Source of the DNA: WTGA01 sp965231865
GTDB lineage: Bacteria; Pseudomonadota; Gammaproteobacteria; Arenicellales; Poriferihabitantaceae
Assembly (NCBI GenBank): GCA_965231865.1
Contig: CBDDOJ010000002.1
Span: forward strand, 1,116,001-1,180,000
Direction of reading: 5' to 3'
DNA length: 64,000 nt
Shown here in pieces: positions 17,483-25,401 of this stretch. The position numbers and the translations under genes are program-made. Position 1 is the stretch's first letter, and each line of letters begins with the position of its first letter. A model generated the notes under the pieces. The model was not told the origin of the DNA, did not search any database, and saw nothing but the letters and a program-made list of their open reading frames with translations.

Positions 17483-18451
17483 TCAGGCGATGGCGCCGCC
17501 GCAACTGCTCCCGGCTCCGGCAGTGCAGCCGAAGCAGTGTTTCCCCAGGGCAATGGCCTGGTTTTTCAGCCCTGCACGGTCGATTTCCCAAAGCTGTTTC
17601 CGGCGGCGGGCCCCCAGGGGGATGGTCAGCATCTGGTTGAAGTCGCAATCGTAGACGTACCCCTGCCAGTCCACGCTGATCAAATGGCGGCACATCAATG
17701 ATTCAACGGTGGCGGGATTGAAGTTCTCTACCAGCAGCTGCTGGTAGCTCTCCAGCTGGCCGGTGCCTTTCAGGTAATGTTCAAAGCGGTTGATTGGCAG
17801 ATTCGTCAAGGCAAACAGATGATTGAAATCGATGCCGAAGTCGGTTTTCAGCCTGGATTTGTAGTCCCTTTCCAGGCCGGCCTGGTCCGGGGGCAAAATC
17901 GGGCCCACGGGGTTGTAGACCAGGTCAAGGACCAGGTCCTCCTTTCTGCCATATCCCGCCTCATTGAAGGCCTGGAGGCCGGAAATGCTTTTTCCGAAAA
18001 CCCCTTTCCCCCGCTGTTTGTCCACATTATCCGCCGTATAGCAGGGAAGGGAACAGATCAGCCTGATTTTGCGTTCCGCGTACCAGTCCACCAGGTCTTC
18101 CTGGTTCGGTTCAAATTGAACGGTAATATTGCACCGGGAGGTAATGGTCACTCCCTGGTCCAGGAAATCGTCGCAGAATCGTCGAAAGTTCGGGATCATT
18201 TCCGGGGCCCCTCCGGTGATATCCACCGACCGGATACCGTTGGTTTTTACCCATTCCAGGATTCTTTCCATGGTGTCCCAGGTCATCTGTTCCGGGCGTT
18301 TCGGGCCGGCTTCGACATGGCAGTGTTCACAGGCCTGGTTGCAAAGATAGCCAATATTGACCTGGAGTTCGGTGAGCGAAGAGCGCCGGAGGGGGGAACA
18401 GTCGTGGGCCTTCAAAACCTCGTTGAAGTCGAATCTTGCTGGAATGTCCAT
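17483..18451 (-). CDS. arsS: Radical SAM protein ArsS-like (arsenosugar biosynthesis type)
   Basis: The protein has 322 residues. The radical SAM cluster motif CxxxCxxC is in GYLCNQACEHCHVEAGP (about residues 36-43). The DITGGAPEM motif and a C-terminal Cys-rich tail (CFGCTAGAGSSCGG) are the signature of the ArsS/'radical SAM-Cys-rich' family, whose members usually have about 320-340 residues. ArsS-type enzymes transfer the 5'-deoxyadenosyl group to dimethylarsenite on the way to arsenosugars. The usual partner methyltransferase ArsM is not in this window. The gene stands alone between yqaA and nth. Confidence 0.82.
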   Translation of the reverse strand: MDIPARFDFNEVLKAHDCSPLRRSSLTELQVNIGYLCNQACEHCHVEAGPKRPEQMTWDTMERILEWVKTNGIRSVDITGGAPEMIPNFRRFCDDFLDQGVTITSRCNITVQFEPNQEDLVDWYAERKIRLICSLPCYTADNVDKQRGKGVFGKSISGLQAFNEAGYGRKEDLVLDLVYNPVGPILPPDQAGLERDYKSRLKTDFGIDFNHLFALTNLPINRFEHYLKGTGQLESYQQLLVENFNPATVESLMCRHLISVDWQGYVYDCDFNQMLTIPLGARRRKQLWEIDRAGLKNQAIALGKHCFGCTAGAGSSCGGAIA

Positions 18452-18594
18452 GGAATCAGGGGTGTCTATCGGCGGCGATGCCGGGTCTCAGGTTAAGCAT
18501 AAGGCATTGTACCCTTAAATGGGTGGGGATGGGTCCGTGATTACGGAAAATAGTTCATGGAGGATGCTGGCCATCCCGGGTTGCCGGGGGCCTT

Positions 18595-19224
18595 TCACCC
18601 GTTGTCCGCGTAGTCGCACAGATCATTCAATATGCAGGTTTCGCATTTTGGTTTTCTGGCGGTACAGGTATATCGGCCGTGGAGGATCAGCCAGTGGTGT
18701 GCGTTGGGCTTGAACCGGTCAGGGACGGCTTCCAGAAGTCCTTTTTCCACCGCCAGCACATTTTTTCCCGGGGCGATGCCGGTACGGTTGGAGACCCGGA
18801 AGATATGGGTGTCCACGGCGATGGTTGGCTGGCCAAACGCGGTGTTCAGGATGACATTCGCGGTTTTCCTGCCAACACCGGGCAGTGCCTCGAGTTCCTC
18901 CCGGGTCCGGGGCACCTCGCCGCCGTGTCTCCGGATCAGCAGGTCACAGGTTCGGATGATATTTTCGGCCTTGGTATTGAACAGTCCAATGGTCCGGATA
19001 TATTTTTTCAGTCCGGCGACCCCCAATTCCCGGATCTGGTCCGGGGTATTGGCCACCGGGTACAGTTTTGCCGTGGCCTGGTTCACGGAGATGTCGGTGG
19101 CCTGGGCCGACAGGATGACGGAAACCAGCAATTCAAAATCTGACTGGTATTCGAGTTCCGTGGTGGGTTCCGGGAGGTGTTTCTCCAGTCGACTGAACAG
19201 GGCCACAATCTGTTGTGCAGTCAT
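18595..19224 (-). CDS. nth: Endonuclease III
   Basis: The 209-residue base-excision glycosylase/AP lyase has the helix-hairpin-helix LPGVGRKTANVIL with the catalytic Lys, the catalytic Asp in AVDTHIFRVSNR, and the C-terminal [4Fe-4S] pattern C-x6-C-x2-C-x5-C (CTARKPKCETCILNDLC). It removes oxidised pyrimidines from DNA. The start ATG at 19224 overlaps the stop of the RnfB-like gene by four bases (ATGA), so translation is coupled. Codons further upstream in frame are shadows of that gene. Confidence 0.97.
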   Translation of the reverse strand: MTAQQIVALFSRLEKHLPEPTTELEYQSDFELLVSVILSAQATDISVNQATAKLYPVANTPDQIRELGVAGLKKYIRTIGLFNTKAENIIRTCDLLIRRHGGEVPRTREELEALPGVGRKTANVILNTAFGQPTIAVDTHIFRVSNRTGIAPGKNVLAVEKGLLEAVPDRFKPNAHHWLILHGRYTCTARKPKCETCILNDLCDYADNG

Positions 19225-19880
19225 GGTTGCCGCCTTTGGCTGGCCTTGCGCCCAACGGCTTTGAGAATTTCCTTCTGCATCTGTTTGCGGGCCAGGATCC
19301 TTCTTTGCTGTTTCTTCTCCCGGTCCCGTTGCCGAATGCGCAGTTTTTTCCCCTCGGTATTCTGACGGGCCAGGACCACCTGGTTGCGGGTAAAACCCGG
19401 CCATGGACTCATGGTTTCGCTGGAATCCGGGGACGTTTCCGGTTCGCGAAGAACAATGCAGTCGGTGGGGCAGACCGGCAGGCACAGCTTGCATCCGGTG
19501 CATTCCCCGGCAATCACGGTGTGCATCAGTTTGGATGCCCCCACGATGCAATCCACCGGGCAGGCCTGGATACAGAGTTTGCAGCCGATGCATCGGGATT
19601 CGTCGATCCAGGCGATGGCCCTGGGTTCGGTTATGCCGTGCATCTCGTTCAAGGGCACAACGGGTCGGTCGAGCAATGCTGCCAGGGCGCGTATGGTCAC
19701 TTTTCCGCCAGGCGGACACTGGTTGATCTCGGCGGCATCGCTGGCGATGGCTTCAGCGTAGTCCCGACAGCACGGATAGCTGCAAAGGGTACACTGGGTC
19801 TGCGGAAGACACTGGTCAATCCGGTCGATCAGAGGGGAATCGGGCTTGACGGGCATGGCTGGAGGGCTGTTTTCGGTCAC
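19221..19880 (-). CDS. rsxB: RnfB/RsxB-like ferredoxin
   Basis: The 219-residue protein starts with the RnfB-type 4Fe-4S domain (LPQTQCTLCSYPCCRDYAEAI, then NQCPPGG). Two bacterial ferredoxin clusters follow (CIGCKLCIQACPVDCI and CTGCKLCLPVCPTDCI, about residues 95-150), and then a very basic Lys/Arg/Gln-rich tail. The membrane helix that begins classical RnfB is absent, so this is probably a soluble electron carrier. No other rnf genes are nearby. It is the first gene of a two-gene operon with nth, an association also known from complete rnf clusters. Confidence 0.85.
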   Translation of the reverse strand: MTENSPPAMPVKPDSPLIDRIDQCLPQTQCTLCSYPCCRDYAEAIASDAAEINQCPPGGKVTIRALAALLDRPVVPLNEMHGITEPRAIAWIDESRCIGCKLCIQACPVDCIVGASKLMHTVIAGECTGCKLCLPVCPTDCIVLREPETSPDSSETMSPWPGFTRNQVVLARQNTEGKKLRIRQRDREKKQQRRILARKQMQKEILKAVGRKASQRRQP

Positions 19881-20023
19881 GGTGGGGTGGAATCGGGCAT
19901 GAAAAGACCGGCATCATGGATGCAGATCAAAATTCATCCTGTAGTAATCAATGGTAAAATCAAACATACTCAACCTTCGGGCCCGTACCCCGGGAGTGCG
20001 ATTCGTTTCCAGGATTCAACCCT

Positions 20024-21313
20024 ATGCCGCCTTTCCTGTCCAGTTATCCGAAAAAATTTGACCGGATTGCCCAGTCCACACCGTTTGGCCTGCTGCCTGT
20101 GGTGGAACGGGACTTTATCCGAAAAAAAGCCTGTGAGCTGTATTTTACCCAACAGGAGCTGAGAATGGTGAGCGAGATGGCTTTGGACCGGTACCGCTGG
20201 AAGGAAATGCCGCTATCCAGTGAATGGCCGCAGAACGTGGCAGCTTTGGATAACAAGGTCCGAAAGGCCGATACGCTTGCGGCGCTGAGCCGGAAGCAGG
20301 AATTGCTGAAAAACCAGGCCAAGTCCTATCGCAGATTTACCCCGTCGGACCGGCCGAAGACGGTCAAGCCGGTTCTCAAGACCACCGTGCGGCCCAGACT
20401 GGGACTCGGGCGCTGTCCCGTGGCCTCGGAAAAGACGCGGTGCTGCAACCTGCTGACACTGGATGCCGTTGAAAAATGCGGGTTTGATTGCAGCTATTGC
20501 AGCATTCAGTCGTTTTATCACGGGAACGAAGTGGTGTTCGACAGTGGTTTCGCAGGAAAACTGGCTGGACTCAAGCTTGATCCCGACAAGACCTATCATA
20601 TTGGAACCGGCCAGTCCTCGGATTCCCTGATGTGGGGAAACCACCAGGGGGTGCTGGAGGCGTTGTGCGCGTTCGCCAGGCAGCACCCCAATGTCATCCT
20701 TGAACTCAAGACCAAATCCAGGAATATCGGGTGGCTCCTGAAAAACCCCCTCCCACGCAATGTGCTGTGTACGTGGTCACTCAATACCCAGACCATTATC
20801 GACCACGAAGAACACCTTTCCGCCTCGTTGGACCAAAGGCTGGAAGCCGCGGGAGCCATCGCGGAAAAAGGCAACCTCGTCGGGTTTCATTTCCATCCCA
20901 TCATCCACTATCACGGCTGGGAATCCGGGTACGGTGAAATCTGTGAACGACTGGTTCGGCAGTTTCCCGTGGAGACCGTTGCAATGGTGTCCATGGGCAC
21001 CCTGACATTCACGAAATCCGTCATGAAGAGAATTCGCAACCGGGAGCTGACCAGTAAAATCCTGCAGATGCCCATGGAGCCATCGGCCGGAAAGTGGTCC
21101 TATCCCCTGGAGGTCAAGCTGGACCTGTTCAAAGGCCTTTACGGCGGACTGGAGCCCTGGCACCGGAAGGTGTTTTTCTATCTTTGCATGGAACCTCCCG
21201 AATTGTGGTCACCGGTGCTGGGATATGACTATGCCACCAATGTCGAGTTTGAGGCAGCCATGAAGCGTGCCTATTTTCAAAAGATAGAGGCGGGAGCCTC
21301 CGGACAGTCGTGA
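20024..21313 (+). CDS. SPL (spore photoproduct lyase)-like radical SAM protein
   Basis: The 429-residue protein has the radical SAM motif CGFDCSYC in EKCGFDCSYCSIQSFY (about residue 150), preceded by an N-terminal domain with a basic stretch, and the SPL-type sequence LELKTKSRNIGWLL, VLCTWSLNTQTI and FHFHPIIHY. Spore photoproduct lyase repairs thymine dimers of spores; this branch also occurs in non-sporulating proteobacteria, where its substrate is not known. The stop overlaps the GTG start of the malic enzyme by four bases (GTGA), indicating one operon. Confidence 0.85.
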   Translation: MPPFLSSYPKKFDRIAQSTPFGLLPVVERDFIRKKACELYFTQQELRMVSEMALDRYRWKEMPLSSEWPQNVAALDNKVRKADTLAALSRKQELLKNQAKSYRRFTPSDRPKTVKPVLKTTVRPRLGLGRCPVASEKTRCCNLLTLDAVEKCGFDCSYCSIQSFYHGNEVVFDSGFAGKLAGLKLDPDKTYHIGTGQSSDSLMWGNHQGVLEALCAFARQHPNVILELKTKSRNIGWLLKNPLPRNVLCTWSLNTQTIIDHEEHLSASLDQRLEAAGAIAEKGNLVGFHFHPIIHYHGWESGYGEICERLVRQFPVETVAMVSMGTLTFTKSVMKRIRNRELTSKILQMPMEPSAGKWSYPLEVKLDLFKGLYGGLEPWHRKVFFYLCMEPPELWSPVLGYDYATNVEFEAAMKRAYFQKIEAGASGQS

Positions 21314-22929
21314 CCGATTCCCGGGAACTGACCGGGGTGGCGCTGCTGCAAAGCGCTGCCCACAACAAGTCCACGGCGTACACGGAAGAAGAGCGCGATC
21401 GGCTGAAGCTGCGGGGGTTGCTGCCGGCGGCCATCGGTACCATGGACACGCAGCTGAAACGGACCCTGGCGAACCTGCACCGCAAGGAAAACGACATAGA
21501 GAAGTATATTTTCCTGTCCGGCCTGCAGGACCGGAATGACCGCCTGTTTTACCGGCTGGTGATCGATAATTTTGAAGAAATCGTGCCCCTCATCTATACG
21601 CCGACGGTGGGGCAGGCGTGCAAGGAGTTTGCGCACATTTACCGCCGGGGAAAGGGGTTTTATGTGACTGCCAATGACCGCGGCAGGATCCGGGAAATTC
21701 TGAACAACTGGCCCCATGAGAAGGTTCGGATCATTGTCGTTACGGACGGGGAAAGAATCCTGGGGCTGGGGGACCTGGGGGCCAGTGGCATGGGAATTCC
21801 CATCGGCAAGTTGAGCCTTTACTGTGCCTGTGCAGGCATCTCCCCGGACCATACCATGCCGGTCATGTTCGATGTCGGCACGGACAATGAAGCGTTGCTG
21901 AATGATCCCCTCTACCTGGGAATCCGGCAAAAGCGGCTCAGGGGTGACGACTATTTCGAACTGATGGACGAGTTCATCCATGCCGTGAACGATGCCTGGC
22001 CCAATGTGTTGATTCAGTTTGAGGATTTCATTGCGAAAAATGCATTCGCCCTGCTGGACAAGTACAGGGAGAACACGTTTTGTTTTAACGATGATATCCA
22101 GGGAACGGCGGCGGTGGTGCTGGCGGGTATTTATGCCTCGACCCGGATTTCAGGGGTGCCCTTCAGGGACCTGAGATTTGTTTTTCTGGGGGCGGGCTCG
22201 GCGGCGGCGGGGATTGGCTCCATGGTTGCCCAGGCGCTCATGGCAGAAGGGCTGGACCGGGATGAAGCCCATCGCAGGCTCTGGTTTTTTGACAGCAAGG
22301 GCCTGGTGACCCGCAGCAGGGAATACCTGCCTGACCACATTCAGGGTTTCGCCCACGACCTGCCGCACTGCGGACCCCTGCATGCCATGGATGCCCATCG
22401 GCCCCACATTCTGATTGGTGCAACGGGCAGGCCGTCCATATTCACGGAAGATCTTGTTCGCAGGATGGCGGGAATCACCCATCGTCCCGGGATATTTGCT
22501 CTGTCAAACCCCACCAGCCGGGCAGAATGTACGGCGGAACAGGCGTATCACTGGACGGATGGCCGGGGGATCTTCGCAAGTGGCAGTCCCTTTGACCCGG
22601 TGGAACGGGATGGCCGGACGTTTCGTCCCGGGCAGGGGAACAATGCGTATATCTTTCCCGGTGTCGGTCTCGGGATGCTGGCCTGTGAAGGCAGGAGAAT
22701 TCCGGAAACCGTCTTTCTGGAATCCGCCAGGGCCCTGGCGGCAGCGGTAACGGAAACCGATCTTGCGTCCGGGTCGGTTTACCCTCGCATTCACCGGATC
22801 CGGGAGGTGTCGCTGAAGATTGCCGCCGCGGTGGCGGAGCACGCCTACCGTCATGGCCTGACCGACCATGACCCCCCTGAAAACCTTACCCGGTATATCC
22901 GGAATTTGATGTACGACCCGGTGTACTAG
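21310..22929 (+). CDS. maeA: NAD-dependent malic enzyme
   Basis: The 539-residue protein starts with GTG at 21310. It has the malic enzyme signatures: LIYTPTVGQACKEFAHIYRR, the catalytic region RIIVVTDGERILGLGDLG, metal-binding QFEDFIAKNAFALL and FCFNDDIQGTAAVVLAG, and the dinucleotide fold FLGAGSAAAGIG. It converts malate to pyruvate and CO2. The length fits the SfcA/MaeA branch. The stop codon TAG (22927-22929) lies inside the left 44-bp direct repeat, so the last few residues may have been replaced when the adjacent DNA arrived. Confidence 0.95.
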   Translation: MTDSRELTGVALLQSAAHNKSTAYTEEERDRLKLRGLLPAAIGTMDTQLKRTLANLHRKENDIEKYIFLSGLQDRNDRLFYRLVIDNFEEIVPLIYTPTVGQACKEFAHIYRRGKGFYVTANDRGRIREILNNWPHEKVRIIVVTDGERILGLGDLGASGMGIPIGKLSLYCACAGISPDHTMPVMFDVGTDNEALLNDPLYLGIRQKRLRGDDYFELMDEFIHAVNDAWPNVLIQFEDFIAKNAFALLDKYRENTFCFNDDIQGTAAVVLAGIYASTRISGVPFRDLRFVFLGAGSAAAGIGSMVAQALMAEGLDRDEAHRRLWFFDSKGLVTRSREYLPDHIQGFAHDLPHCGPLHAMDAHRPHILIGATGRPSIFTEDLVRRMAGITHRPGIFALSNPTSRAECTAEQAYHWTDGRGIFASGSPFDPVERDGRTFRPGQGNNAYIFPGVGLGMLACEGRRIPETVFLESARALAAAVTETDLASGSVYPRIHRIREVSLKIAAAVAEHAYRHGLTDHDPPENLTRYIRNLMYDPVY

Positions 22930-22969
22930 CCCGAGTTCACCGCGTTCAGTGGAAAATTTCTCCTTGAGT
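22926..22969. repeat. 44-bp direct repeat, left copy
   Basis: This segment matches 25358-25401 at 41 of 44 positions in the same orientation. It starts CTAGCCCGAGTT, contains the 8-bp palindrome GAAATTTC in the right copy, and ends CTCCTTGAGT. Read on the minus strand it provides the codons SRRNF-P-x-NAVNSG and then a TAG stop to the gene entering it. The two copies mark the exact edges of the defence-gene relic. Confidence 0.9.
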
Positions 22970-23396
22970 TCCCCCCCAAATGCTTACAACTTCCGCTAGC
23001 GAGGTGATAGAGCACTGCCAGCGTGTGCGTCTTTCCTCCGCCGAACTGCGTGATCAGTGTGAGTACTGGCGACGTGTTCTGCGTCTCGCCGGCGAGGCGA
23101 CGGAGAACCATGCCGACGTGATCGATCAGGTTTCGAATGGCGGATGCTTCGTCAGTGGTGGTCAATCCGTCGAACCGCACGATGCAAGGGTGCGGCAGTC
23201 GAAGCGAAAAAACGAGTTCCCCAAAGTCTTTGTCCTCGGTGATCAGTACGCGTTCTTCCCGGTATGCCAGGTCGGGCAACGTCCGGTCGGAGGCACTTGC
23301 GTATCCATCCCGGGCTGAAAGGACATCGTGTCCGAGGTCGTTCAAGGTCTTGTGCAAAACATTCGATGTGACGCATACATCGAGAAGGAATTTCAC
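22926..23396 (-). CDS. DUF5615 PIN-like protein fused to an N-terminal DUF499 ATPase fragment (chimeric)
   Basis: The frame has 156 codons with a GTG start (GTGA overlap with the upstream DUF433 gene). Residues 1 to about 90 are a DUF5615 (PIN-like, Mut7-C-type) protein: LLDVCVTSNVLHKTLNDLGHDV and RVLITEDKDFGELVF, with conserved acidic residues. From about residue 97 the sequence changes to LRRLAGETQNTSPVLTL and then ITQFGGGKTHTLAVLYHLAS, which is the Walker A region of a DUF499 ATPase. The last ~13 codons come from the 44-bp repeat, which also supplies the stop. The normal DUF5615 C-terminus appears to be missing. I infer a deletion that joined the toxin-like gene in frame to a truncated DUF499 gene. 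Activity is doubtful. Confidence 0.7.
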   Translation of the reverse strand: MKFLLDVCVTSNVLHKTLNDLGHDVLSARDGYASASDRTLPDLAYREERVLITEDKDFGELVFSLRLPHPCIVRFDGLTTTDEASAIRNLIDHVGMVLRRLAGETQNTSPVLTLITQFGGGKTHTLAVLYHLASGSCKHLGGNSRRNFPLNAVNSG

Positions 23397-23665
23397 GAAG
23401 CCTCTCGGATGGGGATGCGATCATATACATGCTCGCCGGCCATCGAGCGATGGGCGAAGATCAGGCACGCCTGGATGTCGGCCGGTTCGAGGAAGGGGTA
23501 TTCGCTGAGAATCATCTCAGTCGTATCGCCTGCGGCCAACTTTCCAAGCACATGCTCCACAGCGACCCGCATGTCGCGGATGATCGGCTTGCCGCCGAAA
23601 ATCTCGGGGCGGACGGTGATGCGTTCGAGCAGTTCAATCTCTTGAGTCATTGTCTTTTCCTTCAT
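23393..23665 (-). CDS. DUF433 antitoxin-like protein
   Basis: The frame gives 90 residues, or 85 from the ATG at 23650 (MTQEIELLERI). It has the DUF433 hallmark ITVRPEIFGGKPIIRDMRVAVEHVLGKLAAG and LSEYPFLEPADIQACLIFA, a winged-helix-like DNA-binding fold. DUF433 genes usually sit directly before DUF5615 genes and are predicted antitoxins of toxin-antitoxin pairs. Here the four-base GTGA overlap preserves that arrangement. A Shine-Dalgarno-like GGAAAAG precedes the upstream ATG. Confidence 0.85.
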   Translation of the reverse strand: MKEKTMTQEIELLERITVRPEIFGGKPIIRDMRVAVEHVLGKLAAGDTTEMILSEYPFLEPADIQACLIFAHRSMAGEHVYDRIPIREAS

Positions 23666-23685
23666 TAAATCTGATCACCATGCGA

Positions 23686-23904
23686 TTACCTTGGCACGGC
23701 CAGAAGCATGGCGTCCAGTAGCCGCTTCTCGCGGCTACCGCGTGGATAGAGTGCGGACAGCGCGTTCGAGAGACACAGGAAGTCCGGTGCCCGTTCCTGC
23801 TCCGCGACGATCAGCATCCGCAAAGCATTCGCTCGACCGTCTGCTTGCAGCAACATCGCGGCATGCACGCGGTCGAGCACCGTGGCGTCCGGCGACTCTA
23901 GCCC
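23686..23904 (-). pseudogene. C-terminal fragment of a DUF1156 family protein
   Basis: About 70 codons ending at 23686 read DATVLDRVHAAMLLQADGRA, then a linker, then ALSALYPRGSREKRLLDAML. This fits the C-terminal end of DUF1156 proteins (large putative DNA methylases), recognised from memory. There is no start. Upstream the frame runs into the IS4 element; with the IS removed it runs directly into the right 44-bp repeat as LKEKFPTERGKLGLESPDA. It is therefore a fragment cut at the repeat. It ends 21 bp before the DUF433 gene, on the same strand. Confidence 0.65.
23895..23904. repeat. IS4 target-site duplication, left
   Basis: ACTCTAGCCC, identical to 25355-25364, directly abuts the left inverted repeat. 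Confidence 0.9.
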
Positions 23905-25354
23905 CAATACTGTTGCTTTAAGGAAATATTTATGCTTCAATCCTCCTCATTCGATTTTACATGAGGAGGATAGCCATGGCCCGAACGCAGGCCACGCTTC
24001 CAGGTGGTGCGCGTCTTTCCGACTATATGAGTGTCAATGTAATCTCGCGGTTTTATCCGCGTGAGGTGGTCTGTTCGGCGTTAAGTTCTGGAGGACAGGA
24101 AAGTCGCCGTCGGCGGGATTTGCCTGCGGAGGTGATGGTGTATTACGTCATCGTGATGGCCCTGTTTCGTTCGGTATCGACTCGGGAGGTCTTGCGTTGT
24201 CTGGTCGATGGTTTGCGTTGGAGTTGTACGGACCTGCCGATGCGGGTTTCGGGGAAGTCATCGATTTCCCGGGCCCGGTCTCGTCTGGGGGCGGCACCGT
24301 TTTCCGCCTTGCGGGAGCGTTGCGTGGTTCCGTTGGCCACCCGCGAAACCGTCGGATCATGGTATCGGGGATGGCGCCTGGTGGCCTTTGACGGTTCGAC
24401 GCTGAATTTGCCGGATGAAGTGCGCAACCGGGAGGTATTCGGATTGCCGGCATCCAGTCGCGGCGATTCGGCGTTTCCCCAGGCCCGGGTCACGATGATG
24501 GTGGAACTGGGCACCCGGGCCGCTCTGGCCTGGACGGCGGGTCCGTTTCGTGAGAGCGAAGCGGAACAGGCGGAGCGTCTGCTCGACGAATTCTCTCCGG
24601 GCATGTTGGTGCTGGCAGACCGCTATTACTGTGGTTTTCCGTTGTGGAGCCGTGCCGCCGAGACCGGTGCTGACCTGTTGTGGCGGCTCAGGGGAAATCA
24701 TGCCTTTCCAGTGCACGAAGCCTTGACGGATGGATCGTGGCGAAGCGTGATCCGCGGTAGTGGTCGGGACCGCCGAAAAAGCACCGGGGAGCGCCCGATC
24801 CGAATCATCGCCTATCGGTTCGATGGGAGGGATGAAATCTACCGGTTGGCCACCACGATCCTGGACCCGGAACAGGCCCCGGCCGAAGAACTGGCTGCGC
24901 TGTATCACGAACGATGGGAAATCGAGACCACCTACGACGAAATCAAAACCCATCTTCTAGGACCCGGAGCGATCCTGAGAAGCAAAACCCCGGAACTTGT
25001 CTACCAGGAAATCGATGGCCTGATGTTGGCCCACTACGCGGTTCGACGGCTGATTCATGAAGCCGCCGGAACGGCGCGGGAAGATCCCGACCGACTATCC
25101 TTCGTACATGCCACACGGGTCATGCGCCGCCGGATCATACAACCCGGCGGTTTCCCCCCCAGAGCATCAGACGGATCATCTGATCCGTGAAATCCCGGAA
25201 GAACGGACCGTCTCAAGCCGCGGACAGAAAAAACCCCGTGGCGTGAAAAGAAAAATGAGCAATTATCCATTGCGAAAACGGGGACCGCTGTCACGGAAAA
25301 TACAGCTGTGGGACCCGGAAATTATTCGAATATCTGCTTAAAGCAACAGTATTG
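23905..25354 (+). mobile_element. IS4-family insertion sequence, complete
   Basis: The 1450-bp element has terminal inverted repeats reading inwards CAATACTGTTGCTTTAAG on the left, with the same sequence complemented on the right (CTTAAAGCAACAGTATTG). It is flanked by a perfect 10-bp target duplication ACTCTAGCCC at 23895-23904 and 25355-25364. Its single gene is the IS4-type transposase. The intact inverted repeats and target duplication indicate a fairly recent insertion, which landed at the junction between the DUF1156 fragment and the right 44-bp repeat. Confidence 0.93.
23976..25190 (+). CDS. IS4-family transposase
   Basis: About 404 residues from ATG 23976, which has AGGAGGATA just upstream; an in-frame ATG at 23961 is an alternative. 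It has the DDE catalytic set of IS4: Asp in VAFDGSTLNLPD, Asp in MLVLADRYYCGFPLW, and Glu within the Y-x2-R-x3-E-x6-K signature of ALYHERWEIETTYDEIKT. The N-terminal LSDYMSVNVISRFYPREVV domain is typical of IS4-like elements with about 400-residue transposases. It cuts and pastes the element and produces the 10-bp duplication seen here. A decayed relative is present at 29548-29725. Confidence 0.95.
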   Translation: MARTQATLPGGARLSDYMSVNVISRFYPREVVCSALSSGGQESRRRRDLPAEVMVYYVIVMALFRSVSTREVLRCLVDGLRWSCTDLPMRVSGKSSISRARSRLGAAPFSALRERCVVPLATRETVGSWYRGWRLVAFDGSTLNLPDEVRNREVFGLPASSRGDSAFPQARVTMMVELGTRAALAWTAGPFRESEAEQAERLLDEFSPGMLVLADRYYCGFPLWSRAAETGADLLWRLRGNHAFPVHEALTDGSWRSVIRGSGRDRRKSTGERPIRIIAYRFDGRDEIYRLATTILDPEQAPAEELAALYHERWEIETTYDEIKTHLLGPGAILRSKTPELVYQEIDGLMLAHYAVRRLIHEAAGTAREDPDRLSFVHATRVMRRRIIQPGGFPPRASDGSSDP

Positions 25355-25364
25355 ACTCTAGCCC
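25355..25364. repeat. IS4 target-site duplication, right
   Basis: ACTCTAGCCC follows the right inverted repeat. Its last seven bases are the start of the right 44-bp repeat, so the IS inserted at the repeat's edge. Confidence 0.9.
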
Positions 25365-25401
25365 GAGTTTACCGCGTTCGGTGGGAAATTTCTCCTTGAG
25401 T
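25358..25401. repeat. 44-bp direct repeat, right copy
   Basis: It matches the left copy (22926-22969) with three mismatches. On the minus strand it forms the last ~13 codons and the stop of fbpC in the frame SRRNF-P-x-NAVNSG. In another frame (KEKFPTERGKLGL) it leads into the DUF1156 fragment once the IS is removed. Confidence 0.9.
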
